From the NCBI GenBank assembly GCA_025936205.1, contig JAICTU010000078.1, positions 1 to 23,686 on the forward strand: a DNA stretch of 23,686 nucleotides. Direction: 5' to 3'. The notes below the pieces were generated by a model. It worked only from the letters and a program-made list of their open reading frames with translations. It had not been told where the DNA came from and did not search any database. The stretch's first letter is position 1. Every line of letters begins with the position of its first letter. Positions 7,348 to 13,446 of this stretch are shown here, piece after piece. Made by a program: the position numbers and the translations under genes. The DNA comes from Polyangiaceae bacterium. GTDB lineage: Bacteria; Myxococcota; Polyangia; Polyangiales; Polyangiaceae.

Positions 7348-8556
7348 ATGCCACGCCTTCCGTTCCTGAAGGGCGCATGCTGGCTTTGGATTGTCGCCGT
7401 CGTCTCGCTGTCGAGCGGCCGCGCCCACGCCTATGCATGGATGATCAAGCACGGCTTCTCCAAATGCGGAAGCTGCCACACCGACCCTTCCGGCGGCGAG
7501 ACGCTGACGGCGTTCGGCCGCTATCAGAGTGAGCACTTTCTCACCATGGGCGGCGCCGACATGGAGGAGATGAGCAACTCCTCGAAGTTCCTGTTCGGCG
7601 CCATCAACGAGCCCAGCGACGTGAACCTGGGCGGTAGCTACCGTCACATGGTGCTGTACTCGGCCTCGGTGCCGGGCGTGCCGGCGGAGTGGCGGCAGTT
7701 TCCGATGCAGCTCGACGTGTACGGCTCGGGTCGCATCGGCAAGTTCGAGATCGGGGCGAGCCTCGGCGTCGCCAAGGGCATTCAGGGCAACGCCCAGGTG
7801 CGCGCGGCGGAGATCAACAAGGAGCCGGGGGAGGGCTTCATCGTCCTGAGCCGCAGCCACTACGTTGGGCTGTGGCTGCAAGACAACACGCTGCTGCGTG
7901 TCGGCCGCCTCAACCTGCCCTTCGGTGTGCGCATTCCGGAGCACACGCTCTGGGTGCGCGAGTCGACGCGCACCGATCGCGAATCGGATCAACAGCACGG
8001 TGCTTCGCTCACCTACACGGGTGGGCGCTGGCGCGTTGACTCGATGTTGATCCTCGGCAACTTTCAGCTCAACCCCGACCGCTACCGCGAGCGAGGCTAC
8101 GCGGCCACCATCGAGTACCTGCTGAACCCCACCCTGGCGGTGGGATTGAGCTCGCTGCTCACGCATTCACAAGTAGATTCGCTCACCCGTGTGCAGAACT
8201 CGATCCGCTACGCAGACGGCGTGCTCGTGCGTTGGGGCGCCAGCGAAAAAGTCTCCGTGCTGGGGGAGCTGGATCTGCTGAAAGAGGGCGGCCGTCACAC
8301 GGGCCTCACCGGCTTCGTGCAGACCGACTACGAGCCCTGGCAGGGCGTGCACTTGATGCTCACCGGCGAGGTGCTCGATCAAGGCCTGCTGGAGAAGCCC
8401 GGCGTATTGCCGGTGCGCGGCTCAGGGGCGCCCCGCTACGGGGCGTGGGTCGGCCTCGACTGGTATCCGGTCGAACACCTGGAGCTGCGCGTGGACGGCG
8501 TGATGCACCAGGATGACGTGTTTCACGGCCAAGCCCAGCTGCACCTGTATCTGTGA
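7348..8556 (+). CDS. Heme-binding (CxxCH) outer-membrane beta-barrel-like protein
   Basis: Predicted 402-residue exported protein. The signal peptide ends at about AHA28|Y29. Directly after it is one c-type heme motif, C40-G-S-C43-H44, in the sequence KHGFSKCGSCHTDPSGG. The remaining 330 or so residues look like an outer-membrane barrel: many short amphipathic strands such as GYAATIEYLLNPTLAVGLSS, frequent Tyr/Trp/Gly, and a final strand QAQLHLYL ending in Leu. The stretch VGRLNLPFGVRIPEHTLWVR is typical of porin-like strands. It lies 25 bases upstream of a small c-type cytochrome gene, which suggests joint function in electron transfer at the outer membrane (inference). There is no close match to MtrB/PioB, which are larger. 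The start is set by the signal peptide. Confidence 0.78.
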   Translation: MPRLPFLKGACWLWIVAVVSLSSGRAHAYAWMIKHGFSKCGSCHTDPSGGETLTAFGRYQSEHFLTMGGADMEEMSNSSKFLFGAINEPSDVNLGGSYRHMVLYSASVPGVPAEWRQFPMQLDVYGSGRIGKFEIGASLGVAKGIQGNAQVRAAEINKEPGEGFIVLSRSHYVGLWLQDNTLLRVGRLNLPFGVRIPEHTLWVRESTRTDRESDQQHGASLTYTGGRWRVDSMLILGNFQLNPDRYRERGYAATIEYLLNPTLAVGLSSLLTHSQVDSLTRVQNSIRYADGVLVRWGASEKVSVLGELDLLKEGGRHTGLTGFVQTDYEPWQGVHLMLTGEVLDQGLLEKPGVLPVRGSGAPRYGAWVGLDWYPVEHLELRVDGVMHQDDVFHGQAQLHLYL

Positions 8557-8568
8557 AGTGCTATTGCC

Positions 8569-8576
8569 GAGGAGGT
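8569..8576 (+). promoter_or_regulatory. Strong ribosome binding site deciding the GTG start at 8582
   Basis: GAGGAGGT lies 5 bases before GTG 8582. This and the signal peptide that begins there rule out the longer open frame starting at 8513 inside the previous gene. Confidence 0.75.
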
Positions 8577-8581
8577 CCCCC

Positions 8582-9073
8582 GTGCTGCGACGCCTACAGC
8601 TCTCGACTGCTCTCACGCTCGCGATCGCGAGCTGGCTCGGCTCCGCGAGTGCAACTCCCGAGTACCCCGGCGTGATCGACGCCACGCTGGGCGCCATGTG
8701 CGGTGAGCCCGCTTCGCGCTGCTTGATCTGCCATACCACGGCGCGCGGCGGGCAAGGCACCGCGGAGCAGCCGTTCGTGCGCCACCTGCGCACGCTCGGT
8801 TTGACGCACGGCCACGATGCGTCCGCACTGCGCAACGCGCTCAACCTGCTCGACGAGAACTGGGACTCCGACGGTGACACGGAGCCCGACAAGAAAGAGT
8901 TGCGCGAATGCGGCAACCCGAGCGGCGATGATCTCGGCGCGGGCCCGGTCTACGGCTGCGATGGCGCTCAGCTCGTGCCGAGTGCCGCGAGCCGTGAGGG
9001 CCGCAACCCCGCCGCAGCAGCGCTCGCGTTCGGTCTGGCGGCCCTGCTCGTACATTTCGCCCGGCGCCGCTGA
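8582..9073 (+). CDS. Small secreted c-type cytochrome with C-terminal membrane anchor
   Basis: Predicted 163-residue protein starting at GTG 8582. It has a signal peptide ending ASA24|T25, then one heme-attachment motif C47-L-I-C50-H51, a helical segment, and an Asp-rich stretch (NWDSDGDTEPDKKELRECG) that resembles calcium-binding thrombospondin type 3/EF-hand-like loops. The C-terminus is a hydrophobic helix (NPAAAALAFGLAALLVHF) followed by ARRR, the pattern of sorting-signal tails such as the CTERM families, although the Cys of MYXO-CTERM is absent. It probably follows the heme-barrel gene in one transcript (25-base gap). A periplasmic or surface electron carrier is the likely role. Confidence 0.78.
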   Translation: MLRRLQLSTALTLAIASWLGSASATPEYPGVIDATLGAMCGEPASRCLICHTTARGGQGTAEQPFVRHLRTLGLTHGHDASALRNALNLLDENWDSDGDTEPDKKELRECGNPSGDDLGAGPVYGCDGAQLVPSAASREGRNPAAAALAFGLAALLVHFARRR

Positions 9074-9627
9074 GCGGCGTTCACCCCGGAGGCTGAAGCA
9101 GCCACGCCTCGAGGACGCTCGCCTCGAGTCGATCCCGGAACTGAGGCCGCCGAGAGTTTCGAGCAGCTGGGTGAAGGCGCGTTTGCAAGCTCAGACTGAC
9201 AAGCGGCCTCGGCAGAAAGCTTCGTTCACGATGGATCGAGCTCGGCCTCGCGTTCTCCCGCTGTGCTGCAGTGATCTCGCGCAGCGCAGTTTCCGCGGAG
9301 AAATCACGCTCTCGGCACGATCTCCTCGAAACACTGCGATCCATCAGATCTGCGATTCACGAGGTTCCGACCCAGATTGCTCCGTCAAAGATGCGGCGTT
9401 TTCACCGACAGATCTTCAACGCTGTCGCGAGCGCTTTGTCTAAGCTTGCGGGCTAGAGCACTTCAGCTCACAGTATGAAACTCCAGCGGCTGACCTCTGT
9501 TGCAATCTGGCGCACGAAGAAATTGCGGGGACACCCCGCAGCCCGAGTCTGGGGCTTTACCCCGGGCGCGATTCGCTCCAGAAAGCTCATGCGAAGGCCG
9601 CGTTTCCCCGCCATCGATAGACTCGAC
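9074..9627. other. 554-base gene-free region
   Basis: No gene can be supported here. The base composition is visibly lower in G+C than in the flanking genes, and the short open frames lack domains or credible ribosome sites. It holds the palindrome at 9525-9539 and a GGGG-CTTTA-CCCC hairpin (9551-9563) in what is probably the leader of the lipoprotein gene at 9628. Confidence 0.55.
9525..9539. repeat. GCGGGGACACCCCGC palindrome, member of a repeated motif
   Basis: A perfect 6-bp inverted repeat with loop ACA, about 88 bases before the ATG at 9628. Near-identical palindromes occur at 3531-3545, 4796-4809 and, inside a coding region, 4490-4504. The 4796 and 9525 copies also share flanking bases (TTGC before; AGCCCG after). 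Confidence 0.7.
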
Positions 9628-10239
9628 ATGCAGAGTATTCTAACGACTTGCGCCATCATCGGCGCCCTGGGTTTGGCTGCGTGCGGTTCCCCGTCGGAGC
9701 TCGACGAGGACTCGTTCCCGAAGCTGGAGGAGACTGGCTACACGAATACGGCGAGCGGTGCGGGGGGGAGCACGGTCGTCGTGAGCGGCGGCGGCGGCGC
9801 CAGCGGCAGCGGCAACGTGGTCTCCACTGGCGGTAGCGCGCAGACCGGCGGCTCCAGTGCTGGTAGCGGCAGCACGGTGTCGACCGGCGCCAACGGCTGC
9901 CCCTCGGACATTAGCCAGTTGTTCAATCGCCCGAGCACTCAGGGTGGCTGTACCGCGAACGGCGGCTGCCACGACGGCGCCGTACCACCGGATCTCGTTT
10001 CGCCCAACGTGCTCTCGCGCCTGCTCAACGTGCCGTCCACCTGCAAGAAGACGTCGACCGGCATGTCGGTCCCGCCGCGGCCCTACATCGGCAAGGACGA
10101 CTCTTTCCTCGAGGAGAAGGTCGCCGGCAGCGTGAACCAGGAGTGCGGCGTCGCCATGCCGTTCTTCGCGACGCAGTCGCTGAGCGATGCCGATCGCAAG
10201 TGCATCGTCGCCTGGATCGACTCGGTGAAAGGCGGATGA
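9628..10239 (+). CDS. Lipoprotein with cytochrome c-like domain and abnormal heme motif
   Basis: Predicted 203-residue lipoprotein with lipobox L16-A-A-C19. A Gly/Ser/Thr-rich linker (about residues 40-90) precedes a globular domain that looks like the cytochrome c-like domains common in Myxococcota. It has a Cys-containing entry (GGCTANGGCHDG), a central region, and the closing pattern AMPFFATQSLSDADRKCIVAWIDS, which matches the distal Met-Pro and final helix of c-type cytochromes. However, the heme site reads C-x5-C-H instead of C-x2-C-H. Either heme is attached at a widened motif or it has been lost and the Cys residues form disulfides. The start at 9628 is fixed by the lipobox. Its TGA overlaps the next ATG, so the two genes are translationally coupled. 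Confidence 0.75.
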   Translation: MQSILTTCAIIGALGLAACGSPSELDEDSFPKLEETGYTNTASGAGGSTVVVSGGGGASGSGNVVSTGGSAQTGGSSAGSGSTVSTGANGCPSDISQLFNRPSTQGGCTANGGCHDGAVPPDLVSPNVLSRLLNVPSTCKKTSTGMSVPPRPYIGKDDSFLEEKVAGSVNQECGVAMPFFATQSLSDADRKCIVAWIDSVKGG

Positions 10240-11684
10240 GCGTGCTGCAGAGTCTCCGTTTGCGCTGGGCCAAAGCCCTCTTCGGGCTCGTGCTGCCGCT
10301 GTCCCTGGCGGTGGAGAGCTGGGCCTCCGACGCGCACGCCGGCACGCGCATCCTGCTCCTCGAGTTCGGTGGGCGTGCCTCCGATGTGCTGCGCGACAAG
10401 GTGAAGCAGTCGCTGGAAGAGGACGGCAACACCGTGGTGCTGGCCGAGCAGAGTGCCCAGGGCCAGTCCAGGTCGGATCTCGCCCGCCTCGCCAAGAACC
10501 AGAGAGCCGACGTGATCGTCGACGGTGTCGCGCGCCGGCAAGGCGCGAAGGCGTGGCTGGTGTCACTGCGCGTGCTGAAGGCGGAAACCGGCGCTTCCGT
10601 TGGCGGTTGGATTCGCTTCAAGAACTCCTGGCTGCCGGGTCTGACCAAGGACCTGCTGGACAAGTCCGCCTCGAAGCTGTCCAAGTCGCTCAATCGCGCC
10701 ACCAAGGGCAAGCGCGGCTCGGCAGGGATGCCCGACGACGATGACGCCGCGGATGCGCCCGACGGGGCGGAGCTCGGTGGCGATGACGCAGCGGAAGCCG
10801 CGGAGGAGAAGCCGCAGCGCGCGCACTCCCGCGCCGCGGCCGCCGCGGCCAAACCGGCCGAAGAGAGCAGCGAGTCGAGCGGCAGCGAGTCGAGCAGCGG
10901 CGACTCTGCCTACGATGCCGAGGCGGGTGCCGTCGTCGACAAGGCGACGGACGAGGACGAGAGCGGAGAGTCCAGCCGCATCCGCGGCGCGATCAGCGCG
11001 CGCGCCGGCATGGTGCACCGCAAGCTCGATTTCTCGGACGATATCTATGATCGCCTGCGCAAGCAGGACGCGAACATCTGGGTCTATCAGCTGCAAGGCG
11101 AGCTGTATCCCTTCGACGCGCCGATCGGCGACAAGCTGGGTGTGATCGCGCGCTACGAGGGCTCGTTCTCCGGCAACGTGCGCGACGCCGACTTCGGCGG
11201 CAATTTCTCGGTCATCTACCACGAGCTGTTTGGCGGGCTCCGAGCGCGCTACCCGCTGGGTGCCAACACCGTGGGCTTCGAGCTCACCGTCGGCAACCTC
11301 AAAGCAGGCCTGGACGACCCGTCGCACCGCTCCCTCATGCCCGAGATCTCGTATACCCAGCTGCGCTCTGCGCTGGATTTCGATCTCGCGCTGGGTCCCG
11401 TGCATGCGATCGCCGCGGCGGGCTTCCGCTTGCCGCTCGGTTACGGCGAGATCAAGGATACGGACTGGTTCCCTCGCGTCGGCGGCTACGGCGTGGAAGC
11501 GACCGGAACCCTCGAATATGCGCTCGGCAGGAGCGTATCGCTCGATCTGACGGGCTCGCTGCGCCGCTACTTGCTGGAGATGAACTCCACCCCCAATGAC
11601 GCACGGACGGGCACGTCCGAGGTAGCAGGCGGCGCCGTCGACCTGTACACGGCCCTGTATCTGGGAATGACCTTCCGGCTCTAA
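10236..11684 (+). CDS. Exported protein with TolB/CsgG-like N-terminal domain, acidic linker and C-terminal barrel
   Basis: Predicted 482-residue protein. The signal peptide ends AHA35|G36. Residues about 37-140 (TRILLLEFGGRASDVLRDKV, then NQRADVIVDGVARR and WLVSLRVLKAETG) form an alternating alpha/beta domain like the nucleotide-free TolB-N/CsgG type. A highly acidic Asp/Glu/Ser/Ala linker spans about 165-245. The last 235 or so residues are rich in alternating strands (for example FGGNFSVIYHELFGGLRARY, FELTVGNL, LDLTGSLRRYLLEM) and end TALYLGMTFRL, consistent with an outer-membrane barrel. The ATG at 10236 overlaps the stop of the lipoprotein gene (ATGA), so the two proteins probably work together. 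No precise family is recognised. Domain calls are pattern-based. Confidence 0.75.
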   Translation: MSVLQSLRLRWAKALFGLVLPLSLAVESWASDAHAGTRILLLEFGGRASDVLRDKVKQSLEEDGNTVVLAEQSAQGQSRSDLARLAKNQRADVIVDGVARRQGAKAWLVSLRVLKAETGASVGGWIRFKNSWLPGLTKDLLDKSASKLSKSLNRATKGKRGSAGMPDDDDAADAPDGAELGGDDAAEAAEEKPQRAHSRAAAAAAKPAEESSESSGSESSSGDSAYDAEAGAVVDKATDEDESGESSRIRGAISARAGMVHRKLDFSDDIYDRLRKQDANIWVYQLQGELYPFDAPIGDKLGVIARYEGSFSGNVRDADFGGNFSVIYHELFGGLRARYPLGANTVGFELTVGNLKAGLDDPSHRSLMPEISYTQLRSALDFDLALGPVHAIAAAGFRLPLGYGEIKDTDWFPRVGGYGVEATGTLEYALGRSVSLDLTGSLRRYLLEMNSTPNDARTGTSEVAGGAVDLYTALYLGMTFRL

Positions 11685-12089
11685 TTTATTCGGCGACGGG
11701 AGCGAGTTCTCGCCAACAGAGAGCCGCGCATAGGGCGGTCGCTCGGACCAGCAGACAGGGCTCGGCCCCACAGCTCCTCCGGCGTCGCTAGGATATGCCC
11801 GCTGCCGCTCTCATCGAGCACCAGTGGCGCCACGAGTGCGTGGCTGGGGTCCTCTGCGGCGCAGCGAACTTTTGGGCTCATCCTGGCGCCGGCGGGTGCC
11901 GTGCAGGCCGAGCCGCGATTCCTCCTCTTTTCGCCTCCCCTTTGATTCTTTCCGCTCGCGGCAGCGCCCCTTTTTTGAAAACTTCATGTTCCTCGAGGAA
12001 CTTCACTTCGCGCCAAAAAAGGAGCTCTGTCGTCAACGCTTCGGGGCGCGGACGAGGCGGATTCTTTCTTCCCTGGCCCCCTGAGCCCT
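11685..12089. other. 405-base convergent intergenic region with nested palindrome
   Basis: This lies between the stops of the barrel gene (+) and mlaE (-). Short open frames use rare AAA/AGA/ATA codons and lack domains, so no gene is called. The main structure is the nested inverted repeat at 11969-12022, with a small GCGAG-TT-CTCGC dyad at 11702-11713. Confidence 0.5.
11969..12022. repeat. Nested inverted repeat: CCTTTTTTG arms around a 14-bp palindrome
   Basis: Outer arms CCTTTTTTG (11969-11977) and CAAAAAAGG (12014-12022) are perfect complements. Almost concentric with them is the perfect palindrome GTTCCTCGAGGAAC (11988-12001). T6 tracts appear on both strands at the outer arms, so it may act as a two-way terminator, or it may be a protein-binding site. 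Confidence 0.7.
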
Positions 12090-12932
12090 TCAGATCGGCG
12101 TGAGCACGCTGGTGATCAGGTAGTTCGCGATCAGGAGGGCGACGGCGCTCTGTACGACTGCGCGGGTCGTGGCCTGACCCACCCCGCGCGCCCCGCCGCT
12201 CGCGTAGAAGCCTTGCTCGCCGCAGATCGCCGTGACCAGGAAGCCGAAGCAGCCGGCCTTGATCACGCCCATCCAGAAGTCGCTGGCTTGCATGTACTCT
12301 TGGATGTTGGCGATGAAGACGCCCGGGTCGATGCCCAGGCCTTTCACGGCCACGATCCAGGCGCCGAGCATGCCGACCGAGCTGTACACGATGCACAGCA
12401 GCGGGAACATGAGCACGCCTGCCAGCAGACGCGGCGAGAGCAGGTACTGAACCGGGCTCACCGCCATGGTGGTCAAAGCGTCGATCTGCTCCGTGACGCG
12501 CATGTTGCCCAGCTCCGCCGCGATGGCGCTGCCTGCGCGCGCGGTGATCATCAGCGCCGAGAACACCGGGCTGATCTCGCGCGTGAGCGAGATGGCCACG
12601 ACGGAGCCCACCACGCCTTCGGCGCCGTATTCGCGCAGCGAGTTGACGCTCTGAAGTGCGAACACCATGCCGCTGAAGGTACCCGTCAGCATGATGATGA
12701 AGAGCGACTGGACGCCGATGAATTCCATCGCGTTCATCAGCTGACCCACGCGGAAGGGCGGGAGCACGAGCCAGCGCAACGTGTCCAGCGTCAGGGTCAT
12801 GAAGCGGCCCAGGCCCTCCAGCGCGCTGGTGGCGGGGCTCAGCGCCCGAGCCAGCAAGGGCGCGGCCCCGCTCCCCCCGCTCTCCCCGCCAGGCTGTCCC
12901 AGCGATTCGCTGCGCGAGGTGTCGGGTGCCAT
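12090..12932 (-). CDS. mlaE: MlaE-family ABC transporter permease (lipid asymmetry)
   Basis: Predicted 280-residue inner-membrane permease of the MlaE type, which with an ATPase and an MCE protein moves phospholipids between membranes. The sequence has the amphipathic entry and first helix (GQLMNAMEFIGVQSLFIIML), the family signature TREISPVFSALMITARAGSA, then IAAELGNMRVTEQIDALTTM and PVQYLLSPRLLAGVLMFPLL, and a final helix ending TSVLTPI. The start at 12932 follows AGGG with short spacing; the open frame to 12995 overlaps tsaE. The ORF begins 7 bases after tsaE ends, so it is the last gene of that operon. The usual mlaF and mlaD do not follow. Confidence 0.92.
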   Translation of the reverse strand: MAPDTSRSESLGQPGGESGGSGAAPLLARALSPATSALEGLGRFMTLTLDTLRWLVLPPFRVGQLMNAMEFIGVQSLFIIMLTGTFSGMVFALQSVNSLREYGAEGVVGSVVAISLTREISPVFSALMITARAGSAIAAELGNMRVTEQIDALTTMAVSPVQYLLSPRLLAGVLMFPLLCIVYSSVGMLGAWIVAVKGLGIDPGVFIANIQEYMQASDFWMGVIKAGCFGFLVTAICGEQGFYASGGARGVGQATTRAVVQSAVALLIANYLITSVLTPI

Positions 12933-12939
12933 TCGCACC

Positions 12940-13446
12940 CTATTTATCACTGTTCGCGCAAATGGCCTGTAAAAGCTGGCCGGAGCGCGGCCCATCGGCG
13001 CTCAGCGCAGCTCGGCGAGGTCCGAGCTCGAGGCGCAGCGACAGGCAATCACGCCCCAGCGCGGACGGAAAGCGCTCGCCCCATTCGGCGATCAACACGG
13101 CGCCCTGGTCGCGCAGCTCCAGCAAGCCGAGCTGTTCGGCCTCTTCCAGGCTGCTCAGGCGATACAGATCCGCGTGGGCGATGCGCGGCAGCGTCGGCCA
13201 TTCGCGCAGCAGCGTGAACGTGGGGCTCTGTACCGGTTCGCGCTCCGGCAGCCCGAGCGCCCGGCACAGCGCGCGCACCAGGAAGGTCTTGCCTGCGCCG
13301 AGCGGGCCGCTCAGGATCAGCGCATCCCCAGGCGCCAGCGCTGCGGCGATCGCGCGCGCCAGGCGGCGTGTGGCGCGCCGGTTGGGCAGCTCCACGCGGG
13401 CGGAGCCGAGCGCTGCGTCCTCGGCACTCCTGGCCTCGGTGGTCAT
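12940..13446 (-). CDS. tsaE: TsaE, tRNA threonylcarbamoyladenosine biosynthesis ATPase
   Basis: Predicted 168-residue P-loop protein needed for t6A37 modification of ANN-decoding tRNAs with TsaB, TsaC and TsaD. The Walker A is GPLGAGKT (about residues 41-48), followed by SPTFTLLREW, HADLYRL and IAEWGERFP, all in the order typical of TsaE. Length matches the family. Its ATG at 13446 overlaps the TGA of the upstream lipoprotein gene (ATGA), giving translational coupling. mlaE starts 7 bases beyond its stop. The open frame continues upstream to 14847 but is a shadow of the lipoprotein gene. Confidence 0.93.
   Translation of the reverse strand: MTTEARSAEDAALGSARVELPNRRATRRLARAIAAALAPGDALILSGPLGAGKTFLVRALCRALGLPEREPVQSPTFTLLREWPTLPRIAHADLYRLSSLEEAEQLGLLELRDQGAVLIAEWGERFPSALGRDCLSLRLELGPRRAALSADGPRSGQLLQAICANSDK

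Noticed and set aside
9271..9456. 61-codon open frame in the 9074-9627 gap
   Set aside because: No ribosome site and no family resemblance; codon use is unlike neighbouring genes.
11681..11881. 66-codon minus-strand open frame after the barrel gene
   Set aside because: No domain, no ribosome site and a basic low-complexity end; not enough to call a gene.
11878..12396. Minus-strand open frame ending in a Lys/Glu-rich tail
   Set aside because: Most of it is out of frame within mlaE, and the tail uses rare AAA and AGA codons and lies over the nested palindrome.
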